Source: Alteromonas sp047556435 | GTDB lineage: Bacteria > Pseudomonadota > Gammaproteobacteria > Enterobacterales > Alteromonadaceae | Reading direction: 5' to 3' | Assembly (NCBI RefSeq): GCF_047556435.1 | Contig: NZ_CP180210.1 | Span: forward strand, 4,278,001-4,342,000 | Length of the DNA stretch: 64,000 nt | Part shown: positions 55,201-63,864 of the stretch, piece by piece | How positions within the stretch are numbered: the stretch's first letter is position 1 | How the letters are laid out: the number at the start of each line of letters is the position of its first letter | Notes under the pieces: model-generated | Told to the model about the DNA's origin: nothing | The model's input: the letters and a program-made list of their open reading frames with translations, nothing else | Databases searched by the model: none | Made by a program: the position numbers and the translations under genes

Positions 55201-55644
55201 GTTTTAATCCTTCTTCTTGAGGGCCATAACCCTTGTGACGCGCGAGTTGCGCGACAAATAAATACCAAGACAAATGTCTGAGACGAATAATACATGACCG
55301 GACAGCAGCGCCCAACTAGTGGTGCGGCGTATCTGGTAAATGGACAGTTATATGTACACTTTTGCCATCAATCAGACGAAAAAGGCACATTAACGCTCGT
55401 CTTCTCGTCGGCACGACAGAAGAGGGCAGCAACGACTGCTGCAATGACGGGCCGCGAAGGCCTGAAAAAGAATGTAGTTCGGAAGGGGGACTTCCTGTTC
55501 GGTAACCCCGCCCGGTAACTGGCTGGCTGACCGGCTACTGAGCATTTGCGCAAAGAAATAGCATGAAACTCCTTCCGGAATCAAGTAATTTGCAGATAAG
55601 AAGGCAGGTTTGTACTTTCCTCATCATCACGCGAAGGAGTAACT
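55201..55644. other. Region between ilvE and the TRIC gene
   Basis: 444 bp carrying the ilvE promoter and probably that of the TRIC gene. A minus-strand 61-codon frame (55368-55553) has a VIAAVVAAL stretch that might be a leader-peptide remnant, but it lies upstream of the promoter found. A 19-nt string at 55466-55484 nearly matches one before ilvC (see findings). No gene is supported. Confidence 0.4.
55287..55315 (-). promoter_or_regulatory. ilvE promoter
   Basis: TTGGGC (55310-55315) and TATTAT (55287-55292) spaced by 17 nt, reading toward ilvE. Transcription would start near 55280, giving a leader of about 80 nt. Confidence 0.6.
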
Positions 55645-56262
55645 ATGATTGATTGGTTTCATTGGCTGAACCTGGCAGGCGTTGCGGTCTGTGCGATTTC
55701 AGGAACACTAATGGCCTATCAGAAACGCATGGATGGTTTTGGTGTAATTGTGCTGGCCAGTGTGACCGCTATCGGAGGCGGCACTTTGCGCGATGTTATG
55801 CTCGACTTACCGGTATTCTGGGTTGCCGATACCGATTACCTTTACACCACCATGATTGCTGCGTTTATCCCGGTAATCTGGCTTCGCATCAGCCCGCGCT
55901 TCCCCTTTCACTACCTGCTCATTGCTGATGCCTTTGGCTTAGCATTGTTTAACGTGGTTGGTATTGAAAAAACGCTGGCCAACGATGGTGGCATGGCTGT
56001 CGCCATTGCGATGGGCACCATTACCGGCGTATTCGGCGGCCTGCTACGTGATGTAATTTGCCGGGAAGTGCCACTGGTATTAAATGGCGAACTGTATGCC
56101 ATGACCTGTATTGTCGGCGGCTTTGTCTATGCCACTTGTCACCATTACGGCCTGGCAACGCAGTGGTGCGGTATGATTTCCCTCACGGCTACAGTACTAA
56201 TGCGACTGGGCGCGATGCGCTGGCACTGGCAACTACCGGTATTTCGAAGTGAGACGACGTAA
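55645..56262 (+). CDS. TRIC-type cation channel / UPF0126 membrane protein
   Basis: A 205-residue membrane protein with about seven helices in two related halves, each carrying the family glycine motif: AIGGGTLRDVML and VFGGLLRDVICREVPL. This is the trimeric intracellular cation channel family (YadS-like). GAAGGAG precedes the ATG. The stop codon TAA at 56260-56262 coincides with one copy of the target duplication of the adjoining MITE-like element. Confidence 0.92.
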   Translation: MIDWFHWLNLAGVAVCAISGTLMAYQKRMDGFGVIVLASVTAIGGGTLRDVMLDLPVFWVADTDYLYTTMIAAFIPVIWLRISPRFPFHYLLIADAFGLALFNVVGIEKTLANDGGMAVAIAMGTITGVFGGLLRDVICREVPLVLNGELYAMTCIVGGFVYATCHHYGLATQWCGMISLTATVLMRLGAMRWHWQLPVFRSETT

Positions 56263-56551
56263 TACCAATCCGCATAGGAGTTTGCCCACTCAGCAAGACT
56301 GTCAGGCTTTCTGGCTAGGCTTGGTTGCGCAGGTTTGGTGGTTCCAAATCAAGCAAGCATAACAACGCCCGAAAGTCTGACACCTCGCCCTTAGGGAGTT
56401 GCCCTAAGGGAGTGGCCAGAACGACTTACATCTGTGTTGCGTCCTCTGGACATAGAATGACTATGCCTCAGAGAACGCGTCGTGATCTAAGTCGTTTTCG
56501 ACTAGCCCTCAGGGAACACTCTGAGAGGGTAAACTCCTATGCGGATTGGTA
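56263..56551. mobile_element. MITE-like element with 21-bp terminal inverted repeats and TAA flanks
   Basis: A 289-bp non-coding element. Ends are perfect 21-bp inverted repeats (56263-56283 and 56531-56551; outer bases TACCAATCCG). TAA flanks both sides (56260-56262 and 56552-56554), as expected for a 3-bp target duplication. Inside are nested palindromes: CCCTTAGGG/CCCTAAGGG (56388-56410), and a long hairpin with ACGACTTA/TAAGTCGT outer arms and CATAG/CTATG inner arms. No transposase is encoded; it must be moved in trans. Related ends occur at 6793-6825. Confidence 0.85.
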
Positions 56552-56682
56552 TAAATTCGATTTCAGCTCCGTTCTCTATTATGCTGACTTTCTGAGCCTG
56601 TTGACCAATTCCAGTGACTACGGGTATGCAGCGCAACAGCAACGCAGTGCCTGGTCACTGCAAAGACACAACAGGGAGACTA

Positions 56683-56919
56683 ATGGAACAGACTATCAAC
56701 ATTCGGGATGCCTATCCCTTTATTCTCGCACATTACGCCGTTTTTCTGTGGGCCGCGCTTTTTCTCGCCGGGCGCCTGCAACAGCCTAAGCTCAGAGCCT
56801 GGTTAGTTACTACATTCTGGCAGCTGTTTTTCTTTCCGTTTGTGTGGGTGTATGTTGCCAGAAAGGCGATTACGTACTTTTGTCCTGCGAGCGAACTGAA
56901 AGCTCAACTTCATAATTAG
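56683..56919 (+). CDS. Small membrane protein
   Basis: A 78-residue protein of unknown function. It has a hydrophobic N-terminal helix (AYPFILAHYAVFLWAALFLA) and an aromatic second one (WLVTTFWQLFFFPFVWVYVA). The ATG at 56683 has a good AGGGAGA site 4 nt away. It lies between the MITE-like element and yifB. Confidence 0.62.
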   Translation: MEQTINIRDAYPFILAHYAVFLWAALFLAGRLQQPKLRAWLVTTFWQLFFFPFVWVYVARKAITYFCPASELKAQLHN

Positions 56920-57162
56920 TGGCTGTGCAGATACGTCTATAGTGATTCAGCAAGTCCGTCGCGGCAAGGCAGGTTTCGCACCTACTGCTGGCACCGTAGC
57001 GCGTCTTTATGTCGCCAGGCACAATGACCTAATCTCAATCGGATGCCTGTCCAGGATGCTCGCATGCACTGGATTGACAGCATCATTGCATTCTGTGCTT
57101 GTGGCCAGTATTCAGTCACCGCGAGACCGCACTACACTCAGGTTTTTGTCAGGAAGACAGGT

Positions 57163-58683
57163 ATGAGTGTAGCGTCGGTTATCACATTCGCCGGGCAGGG
57201 TATGGCTGCGCCACAGATAACGGTTGAAATCCATCTTGCCAACGGATTGCCCGCATTTCAGTTAGTCGGCATGGCTGAAACCAGCGTCAAAGAAGCCCGG
57301 GAACGAGTGCGTTCAGCACTAATCAACAGCGGCTTCGAGTTTCCGGCCAAACGTATCACAGTAAACCTCGCCCCTGCTGAAATCCCAAAATCAGGAGGCC
57401 GCTATGACTTACCCATTGCCATTGGCGTGTTGGTGGCGTGTGGCGTATTACCGGCAACGTGTCTGTCCCGCTTCGCGTTCGTCGGCGAGCTCGGCCTGAA
57501 CGGTGAACTCAAACCAGTAAAAGGTATTATTCCTGTTTTACTGGCTTGCGACGCGAATCAAAGTGAGCTCATTCTGCCCGCCGCTAACGATGCAGAAGCG
57601 CAGCTAGTGGAGGGGGTACGACGCTTTCCGGCAACCACACTGCTGGATGTTTTCCACCACCTCACAGGGGATGTTCCGCTGGCGACCGGGCAGGTTTGGC
57701 GCAGTAAGGCTGGTGCAGACGCAACCATGCTACAGTGGGACGATATTGTAGGTCAGGAACAGGCGAAGCGCGCATTGATGGTTGCCGCAGCTGGCGGCCA
57801 TAATCTATTGATGCTTGGCCCGCCTGGCACCGGCAAGAGCTTGCTTGCCAGCCGCCTGCTGGGGCTACTGCCGCCACTGGATCAGGATGAAGCGATGGCC
57901 GTGGCGGCAATCCGGTCCGTAAAAGGTGAACCTTTGGTCCAGCAGGGCTTTTATCAACGCCCCTTTCGCAGCCCACACCATACTGCATCGACGGCGGCCC
58001 TGATTGGCGGAGGCACGCAGCCTACACCAGGCGAAGTCTCGTTAGCTCACTGCGGCGTATTGTTTCTTGACGAGCTTCCGGAGTTTGGCAGGCGGACACT
58101 TGATGTATTGCGTGAGCCACTGGAAACCGGGGATGTGCATATCTCCCGCGCCAGTGCGCAGGTGTGTTTTCCTGCTCGCTTTCAGTTACTGGCAGCCATG
58201 AACCCAAGCCCGACCGGCGACACCGATGACAACCGGTGCACACCGCAACAACAACTTCGCTACCTTAACCGCCTGTCCGGTCCTTTACTGGATCGCATTG
58301 ATATTCAGATTGAAGTGCCCAGACTGAAATCGTTTGTGTTAAACAACCCGCAACCCGACGCGCAGCAAGACTCGCAAATTGCAGCCCGAGAGGCGGTATG
58401 GCAGGCCAGAGCAAGGCAACAGGAAAGACAGGGTAAAACCAATTCCGCGCTGGCCAGCGGCGAGCTGGCAGAGCACTGCAAACTGTCTGCAAGCGATCTG
58501 AGTTTTGTGCAGCACGCTGCAGAATCACTGAAACTGTCGATGCGAACCTTTCATCGCACACTAAAGGTCGCCCGAACGCTGGCAGATCTGGATAACGGTG
58601 ACGCGGTAACCCGTGCCCACCTTGCTGAGGCGCTGGGTTACCGGGCGCTGGATACGTTAATTAATCAGTTAAGCGGAGTATGA
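57163..58683 (+). CDS. yifB: YifB family Mg chelatase-like AAA ATPase
   Basis: A 506-residue ATPase related to ComM, the branch-migration helicase of natural transformation. An N-terminal Lon-like domain (NGLPAFQLVGMAETSVKEAR) precedes the AAA module: Walker A GPPGTGKS, Walker B VLFLDELPEF and the ISRASAQVCFPARF arginine region. The C-terminal helical lid is intact. The ATG at 57163 (MSVASVITFAGQ) matches the family; a 40-codon upstream extension does not. The last 19 nt overlap the 3' end of convergent ilvY. Confidence 0.93.
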   Translation: MSVASVITFAGQGMAAPQITVEIHLANGLPAFQLVGMAETSVKEARERVRSALINSGFEFPAKRITVNLAPAEIPKSGGRYDLPIAIGVLVACGVLPATCLSRFAFVGELGLNGELKPVKGIIPVLLACDANQSELILPAANDAEAQLVEGVRRFPATTLLDVFHHLTGDVPLATGQVWRSKAGADATMLQWDDIVGQEQAKRALMVAAAGGHNLLMLGPPGTGKSLLASRLLGLLPPLDQDEAMAVAAIRSVKGEPLVQQGFYQRPFRSPHHTASTAALIGGGTQPTPGEVSLAHCGVLFLDELPEFGRRTLDVLREPLETGDVHISRASAQVCFPARFQLLAAMNPSPTGDTDDNRCTPQQQLRYLNRLSGPLLDRIDIQIEVPRLKSFVLNNPQPDAQQDSQIAAREAVWQARARQQERQGKTNSALASGELAEHCKLSASDLSFVQHAAESLKLSMRTFHRTLKVARTLADLDNGDAVTRAHLAEALGYRALDTLINQLSGV

Positions 58684-59528
58684 AGAAACGCACTGATCAA
58701 CGGCTCTTGCTGGCGCGACTGCAAACAACATAAGCCCAGTTCGTAGGGCTCGATATCATCTACCTGAATTTGGGTTACGCTACTAACAAGCGTAGAGTGA
58801 TCCAGCACCACTTTAGGGACAAACCCTACACCACACTCCAGCGCCACCATACTCACGATAGCCTCATTTCCCCCGACTGATGCGTACACATTCGGGCGAA
58901 TGCCATGCTCAGCAAACCAGTGATAGGCAATACGACGCGTGGGTCCATGCTCGGGCATCACCACCTGATGCTTTCGCCAGTCGAGTTGACTTAACTGGGT
59001 CAGTCGCCACTCTTTTGGTGCAATCAGCACCAAAGGGACGGCATCCAGCGGCGCAAAATGCAGGTCCGTGGCAAAGTCCGGGGTGTGAATAGCGATAGAT
59101 AGATCGCACTCTTTTTGTCTTACCTGGTCAATTGCCAGTGCCGGATCGCCGGTGACCAGCCGAATATCCACACCGGGGTAACGCTGTCGAAACTCTCGCA
59201 GGATTCGCGGCAGGTGGCTCTGGCTGGCGGTCACCGAGCAAAACAGGCTGATCTCGCCCTGCAGGATGTCGCTGTCTTCCTGTAAATCCGCCTTAAGCTG
59301 CTGCCAGTCTGACAATGCCTGCGCACTAAACCCCAGTAGCTTATGCCCACTGTGAGTTAGCGCAACCTTACGATTATCCCGTTTGAACAGCACACAGCCC
59401 AGCTCGTCTTCCAGCCGCTGGATCACGCGGCTTAGCGTAGATGGCGAGACGTACATGGCCTTTGCGGTATCGCCAAAATGCAGACTGGTTGCCAGATGCG
59501 TAAACAATTGCAGACTTCGAAAATCCAT
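58665..59528 (-). CDS. ilvY: LysR-type activator IlvY
   Basis: Transcription activator of ilvC that responds to acetolactate/acetohydroxybutyrate. 287 residues: a winged helix-turn-helix (HFGDTAKAMYVSPSTLSRVI) and a substrate-binding domain (GEISLFCSVTASQSHLPRIL). Divergent from ilvC with 153 bp between the starts, the classical ilvY-ilvC arrangement. Candidate operators are at 59542-59560. Confidence 0.93.
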   Translation of the reverse strand: MDFRSLQLFTHLATSLHFGDTAKAMYVSPSTLSRVIQRLEDELGCVLFKRDNRKVALTHSGHKLLGFSAQALSDWQQLKADLQEDSDILQGEISLFCSVTASQSHLPRILREFRQRYPGVDIRLVTGDPALAIDQVRQKECDLSIAIHTPDFATDLHFAPLDAVPLVLIAPKEWRLTQLSQLDWRKHQVVMPEHGPTRRIAYHWFAEHGIRPNVYASVGGNEAIVSMVALECGVGFVPKVVLDHSTLVSSVTQIQVDDIEPYELGLCCLQSRQQEPLISAFLHTPLN

Positions 59529-59541
59529 TACGTTTCACGTT

Positions 59542-59560
59542 TTGCAACATTATCTTGCAA
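59542..59560. promoter_or_regulatory. Candidate IlvY operator (paired TTGCAA)
   Basis: Two self-complementary TTGCAA hexamers (59542-59547 and 59555-59560) separated by 7 bp in the ilvY-ilvC gap. The site lies close to the ilvY start and overlaps where the ilvY promoter must be, as expected for autoregulation plus ilvC activation. Confidence 0.6.
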
Positions 59561-59681
59561 ATATATCATTTTCCAAAACAAAAGAAATCAACTAGTCTTC
59601 ACAACAAGTCGTCATAGACGAGGTCATCCACCGCCAATGGGGCAGTGGATAATGACGAAAAGAATGTTGTTCGGAAATATT

Positions 59682-61160
59682 ATGGCTAATTATTTCAATA
59701 CCCTTTCACTACGCCAGCAGTTGGATCAGCTGGGCCGCTGCCGGTTTATGGCACGCGATGAATTTACTGATGGATGTCAGTATCTGAAAGGCAAAAAAAT
59801 TGTCATCGTAGGATGCGGCGCGCAAGGCCTGAATCAGGGCCTGAACATGCGTGACTCTGGCTTGGATGTAGCGTATGCGTTACGTCAGGCCGCTATCGAT
59901 GAAAAGCGCGACTCTTTCAAACGCGCTTCGGAAAACGGATTCATAGTAGGTACCTATCAGGAACTTATCCCGGATGCCGATCTGGTTTATAACCTGACGC
60001 CCGATAAGCAGCACGCCAGCGTCGTGGAAGCGGTAATGCCGCTGATGAAGCAAGGTGCGACACTGGGGTATTCCCACGGTTTCAATATTGTAGAAGAAGG
60101 GCAGCAAATTCGCAGTGACATCACGGTGGTAATGTGTGCACCGAAATGTCCGGGTACGGAAGTGCGTGAAGAATATAAACGCGGTTTCGGCGTACCTACA
60201 CTGATTGCCGTTCACCCGGAAAACGATCCTGAAGGCAAAGGCTGGGATATCGCCAAAGCGCTGGCCAGTGCAACCGGTGGTGACCGAGCTGGCGTGCTTG
60301 CATCGTCATTTGTTGCCGAAGTGAAGTCGGATTTGATGGGCGAGCAAACCATTTTGTGTGGAATGCAACAAGCTGCAGCAATTCTGGCTTACGAGAAAAT
60401 GGTCGATGATGGGATTGATGCTGGCTACGCTGCTGCGCTTATCCAATATGGGTTAGAAACCATCACCGAAGCGCTTAAAATTGGTGGCGTAGCGAACATG
60501 ATGGATCGCTTATCCAACCCAGCCAAGCTGAAAGCGTATGAGCTTTCAAAAGAGCTTGAGTCACTGTTGCGCCCACTGTTTGAAAAACACCAGGACGACA
60601 TCATCAGCGGCGAGTTCTCGCGCACTATGATGGAAGACTGGGCAAACGGCGATGCGAACCTGCTTAAATGGCGTGAAGAAACCGGCGAAAGCGGTTTTGA
60701 AAACGCACCGCAGTATGACGGTGAAATCAGCGAGCAGGAATTTTTCGACAACGGTATTTTACTCGTTGCCATGATTAAGTGCGGTGTGGAAGTGGCGTTT
60801 GACGTCATGGTTGAAGCAGGCATTTTACCGGAGTCGGCTTACTATGAGTCGCTGCATGAAACGCCGCTTATCTCAAACACCATTGCACGTAAGCGTTTAT
60901 ACGAAATGAACGTGGTTATCTCAGATACGGCAGAGTACGGGAACTACCTGTTTGCCAATGCGGCCGTACCGCTGCTGAGAGAAAAGTTTATGCCAAGTAT
61001 CGATACCAGCGTGATTGGAAAAGGCCTGAATGTGTCTTCCAATCAGGTTGAGAACCGTCGTCTTGCCGAGGTAAATGACGAGATACGCTCTCACGGTGTA
61101 GAGATAATTGGTAAAACCCTGCGTGGCTACATGACTGACATGAAAGCCATCATTGGGTAG
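59682..61160 (+). CDS. ilvC: Ketol-acid reductoisomerase (class II)
   Basis: NADPH-dependent enzyme for the second common step of valine and isoleucine synthesis. 492 residues, the long class II form. The nucleotide loop is VIVGCGAQGLNQG, and the KARI helical domain appears twice (DLMGEQTILCGMQQAAAILA; ISEQEFFDNGILLVAMIKCG). The ATG at 59682 (MANYFNTLSLRQQLDQ) matches the E. coli start; an in-frame ATG at 59652 would add ten residues. Confidence 0.97.
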   Translation: MANYFNTLSLRQQLDQLGRCRFMARDEFTDGCQYLKGKKIVIVGCGAQGLNQGLNMRDSGLDVAYALRQAAIDEKRDSFKRASENGFIVGTYQELIPDADLVYNLTPDKQHASVVEAVMPLMKQGATLGYSHGFNIVEEGQQIRSDITVVMCAPKCPGTEVREEYKRGFGVPTLIAVHPENDPEGKGWDIAKALASATGGDRAGVLASSFVAEVKSDLMGEQTILCGMQQAAAILAYEKMVDDGIDAGYAAALIQYGLETITEALKIGGVANMMDRLSNPAKLKAYELSKELESLLRPLFEKHQDDIISGEFSRTMMEDWANGDANLLKWREETGESGFENAPQYDGEISEQEFFDNGILLVAMIKCGVEVAFDVMVEAGILPESAYYESLHETPLISNTIARKRLYEMNVVISDTAEYGNYLFANAAVPLLREKFMPSIDTSVIGKGLNVSSNQVENRRLAEVNDEIRSHGVEIIGKTLRGYMTDMKAIIG

Positions 61161-61197
61161 ACAGTTTCTGTCGTTAGGTGCTTAACCAAGCCCTCTT

Positions 61198-61225
61198 GCC
61201 CGACCAATTTGGTCGGGCTTTTTTA
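61198..61225 (+). terminator. ilvC terminator
   Basis: A 9-bp stem GCCCGACCA/TGGTCGGGC with a 3-nt loop and a T-run, 37 nt after the ilvC stop. Confidence 0.95.
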
Positions 61226-61634
61226 TGCCTGTCAGTTGTTATCTTTGTAAGGTCCGGCACGCCTTCAGCAGGATAAAGGCTGGATATATGCTTAGACACA
61301 CACATGTTCAGGATTTATTATTTAAATCGCATTAATATCAGTAATCTACACTCCGACATGCCGGGTCATCCTTCATACAAACTTCTCATTTCCAGCAATA
61401 TTCGTAGCAAATTTAATACTCACGTAGTAGTAACTATACGCAAGTGAAGCCATTTTCATACACCCGGCAGTATCGCTATAACCCCCGTCATTACTGAAAT
61501 TAATCATTTTTTTCACTCTGCAAATTTTTTAGATTGTGGAAAATTTACATATATTCACGGCCTGTGTAGCCAATCACCCACACCGTAAACACTCACTCAC
61601 CATTAAGTCAATGAAAAATATAGACTTTTAATTG

Positions 61635-61650
61635 TGGCACGACACTTGGA
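61635..61650 (+). promoter_or_regulatory. Sigma-54-like promoter
   Basis: TGGCAC-GACAC-TTGGA against the consensus TGGCAC-N5-TTGCA. The only difference is C to G at the conserved -12 position. Transcription would start about 44 nt before the start of the gene at 61705. The -12 mismatch makes activity uncertain. Confidence 0.4.
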
Positions 61651-61704
61651 GAGGCTTTAGTCCCACCAAAATCGATAAAAACTACAGTAATCAGAGGATA
61701 AAAC

Positions 61705-62037
61705 ATGCAAACAACAGCGTCTCGCTTTACGCGAATCGGCGATTGGGTGTTTGAGGTCAAAATGGTCCGTGCATTAAAAGTAAAAGACTATGGCCAGCCG
61801 TACTCATCAGTCGCAACAATCACACTAAATGGAGACAATGGCTACATCGATACCCAGATGTCACGCATCGGGGAAGACTTTAACCGCGAGGATTTTTTTA
61901 CTTTCTACAATTTCTGCCAACACCTTGAAATGAAACAGGTCAGCTACGATAAAATTCGTCAGGGGATTCGAATTCCAAGGACAGTTGATATCAGAGAAAA
62001 CCAGCGCAACCGGGCGCGCGTGCAACTGGTTAAGTAA
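61705..62037 (+). CDS. Orphan 110-residue protein
   Basis: I do not recognise this protein. It is soluble and mixed alpha/beta, with an FTRIGDWVFEVKMVRALKVK start, a central acidic SRIGEDFNREDFFTFYNF block and a basic Arg-rich C-terminus (RENQRNRARVQLVK). It has no signal peptide, membrane helix or Cys pair. AGAGGA at 61693-61698 is well placed for the ATG at 61705. It lies alone behind a sigma-54-like site. Confidence 0.7.
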   Translation: MQTTASRFTRIGDWVFEVKMVRALKVKDYGQPYSSVATITLNGDNGYIDTQMSRIGEDFNREDFFTFYNFCQHLEMKQVSYDKIRQGIRIPRTVDIRENQRNRARVQLVK

Positions 62038-62248
62038 CCCTTAAGGGCGATGTCGCATTGCCAATGGACGGCAAATGCAATCGCGACTCAGCAACACATG
62101 CATAGCAGCATGAGAGATAGCAACAGGGCAGGGCCCCGAGCCATTACATGCTCACTTCACTCTCTTTGGTGAAGGTAGTCGCTTCGCACCTTACTGACTT
62201 CTTACAGCTCACAACGCGTCAGAAGGAAAAAAGAAAGTCGCTTTCTTT

Positions 62249-63490
62249 TCAGGTCTCAAGCCCCTGCTCTTCCCGTGCCCGTTCGGCAACAACTACTGAA
62301 AAGTATGCAAGGATGAAAAAGCACAAGAAGCCCACACCTATTGGATACAGATTAGTTGTCAAAAAGCTGTCTACCAACAGGGATATAGGCACCGCGAATA
62401 AGCTGGATAGTGAACCGATGATAGCAGCACCCAAACCAGCCATTTCTCCCAGGGGTTGCATTGCCATAGCATTGAGGTTGCCAAACAGGATCCCGACAAA
62501 GAAAAAGCCGATAAACATGACAACAATCGTCAGTATCAGCGGAGGTAAACCGCCATACCACAGCAGCATCGCATTGTAGACAACGGCAAAGCTTATCGCC
62601 CCGGTCAGTGCAAAGCGACACAGTCGTACCATACCAAACCGCATTACCATGGTGCCGTTAAAAAACGAAGCCAGTCCAATAGAAAACGCTAAGGTCGCAA
62701 AGATGTAAGGGAACATCGCACCTGCGTCGTAAAATCCCTGAAAAATAGTCTGTGATGCACTCAAGTAGGCCAGAAACGAGCCAAAAATAAAGCCCATTGC
62801 CAGCGTGTAGCCCATCACCGAGCTATGCGTAAGTATGTATTTTGATGAGATGAAAAACTGCGCCCATGAAAACGCTTTGCGTCTGGAGCGGGGCAGAGTT
62901 TCAGGTTGCCGGGTAAAAAACCAAATCGCGGTTAATACGGCAACGAACAGAAACAAGGTGAAGATATGTACCCATGATGTCATTGCCAGCACCGCCTGGC
63001 CTACCATGGGCGCCAGCATGGGCACCAGAATGAAAACCATCATGATGAATGACATCACTTTCGCCATTGCGTCACCGACAAATAAGTCGCGGATGATCGC
63101 CATGGCTGCAATACGCGGCCCCGATACGCCGAACGCCTGAATTACCCGGCCAATGAGCATGGTTTCTAATGATTCAGCAAGCATACAGACCACCGTACCG
63201 GCGGCAAAAATAATGAGCCCGAGCAGAATCGTCAGGCGACGCCCGCGGCTATCAGCAAACGGGCCAAAAAACAGCTGACCTAATGCCATTCCCGCAAAGA
63301 AGACTGACACAATCAAATGTGGCTGATGCGGATCGGTGACGCCCAGCGCATCACCAATCTGAATGAGTGCAGGTAGCATAGCATCAATGCTTAATGCTAC
63401 CAGCGATGTGAGAGACGCCATAAGCGCGACAAACTCAACCAACCCTAGGGTAGGGGTAGCATGCGTCGTCGTAGACGATGACTGCGTCAT
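62249..63490 (-). CDS. Bcr/CflA family multidrug efflux MFS transporter
   Basis: Proton-driven exporter, 413 residues and 12 membrane helices. Family motifs: GQLFFGPFADSRGRRLTILL (MFS motif A), GRVIQAFGVSGPRIAAMAII (Bcr signature) and SIDAMLPALIQIG near the N-terminus. Substrates of this family include bicyclomycin, chloramphenicol and sulfonamides; which applies here is unknown. Confidence 0.93.
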   Translation of the reverse strand: MTQSSSTTTHATPTLGLVEFVALMASLTSLVALSIDAMLPALIQIGDALGVTDPHQPHLIVSVFFAGMALGQLFFGPFADSRGRRLTILLGLIIFAAGTVVCMLAESLETMLIGRVIQAFGVSGPRIAAMAIIRDLFVGDAMAKVMSFIMMVFILVPMLAPMVGQAVLAMTSWVHIFTLFLFVAVLTAIWFFTRQPETLPRSRRKAFSWAQFFISSKYILTHSSVMGYTLAMGFIFGSFLAYLSASQTIFQGFYDAGAMFPYIFATLAFSIGLASFFNGTMVMRFGMVRLCRFALTGAISFAVVYNAMLLWYGGLPPLILTIVVMFIGFFFVGILFGNLNAMAMQPLGEMAGLGAAIIGSLSSLFAVPISLLVDSFLTTNLYPIGVGFLCFFILAYFSVVVAERAREEQGLET

Positions 63491-63654
63491 GATTCTCCTG
63501 CTTACATACTTAGTGCCAGGCAGACACCTGACTTGAAAAGGGAATGGATAACAGGCTAGCCGGAAGGCGCAACGGTTTTCGCTTGCCTGCAGAACAATCT
63601 GCTTTGCCAGTGTGCAGTTTTCATAATTCGGGCAGTAGTATAACGCAATGGATA

Positions 63655-63679
63655 AGAAAAAGCCGCCGGGAGCGGCTCT
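63655..63679 (-). terminator. Terminator after the 60-codon gene
   Basis: Minus-strand stem AGCCGC/GCGGCT, 5-nt loop, then TTTTCTT. It begins 3 nt after the stop of the small gene, so it ends the message of the S9 peptidase and small gene. Confidence 0.85.
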
Positions 63680-63681
63680 CG

Positions 63682-63864
63682 TTATCGTATTTTGTCATAA
63701 ACTGAACGCGTCAGCTTCGCCTGCTGATACCATCCAGATTGCGTTTCACGCAAGCAGCCCGCTTCAGCGTTTTGTGTATTGCTGACAATGAGTGCCCTCG
63801 CCGCGGCAGACTCAGGCAAAGTGCACTGGCTTACCACACATTCTGCCGAAAGTCGTTCTGGCAT
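63682..63864 (-). CDS. 60-residue protein coupled to an S9 peptidase
   Basis: A 60-residue protein without family resemblance. Three cysteines (ECVVSQC, AGCLRE) and no membrane helix or clear signal peptide. Its ATG overlaps the upstream stop by one base (TGATG), a typical re-initiation junction, and a terminator follows at once. These two features support a real gene; the peptide sequence alone does not. Confidence 0.55.
   Translation of the reverse strand: MPERLSAECVVSQCTLPESAAARALIVSNTQNAEAGCLRETQSGWYQQAKLTRSVYDKIR

Larger units (their letters stand above)
61161..61704. other. AT-rich region downstream of ilvC
   Basis: 544 bp. It holds the ilvC terminator (61198-61225), a long AT-rich stretch without a gene, and a sigma-54-like site at 61635-61650 upstream of the orphan gene. 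Confidence 0.45.

Noticed and set aside
55368..55553. Minus-strand 61-codon frame with a VIAAVVAAL stretch, possible ilv leader peptide
   Set aside because: It ends upstream of the best ilvE promoter, lacks a ribosome site at its start, is poor in consecutive Ile/Val/Leu codons and has no attenuator behind it.
55535..55564. Nine-codon minus-strand frame with a strong AAGGAG site
   Set aside because: Too short to judge, no regulatory codons, and no promoter or terminator beside it.
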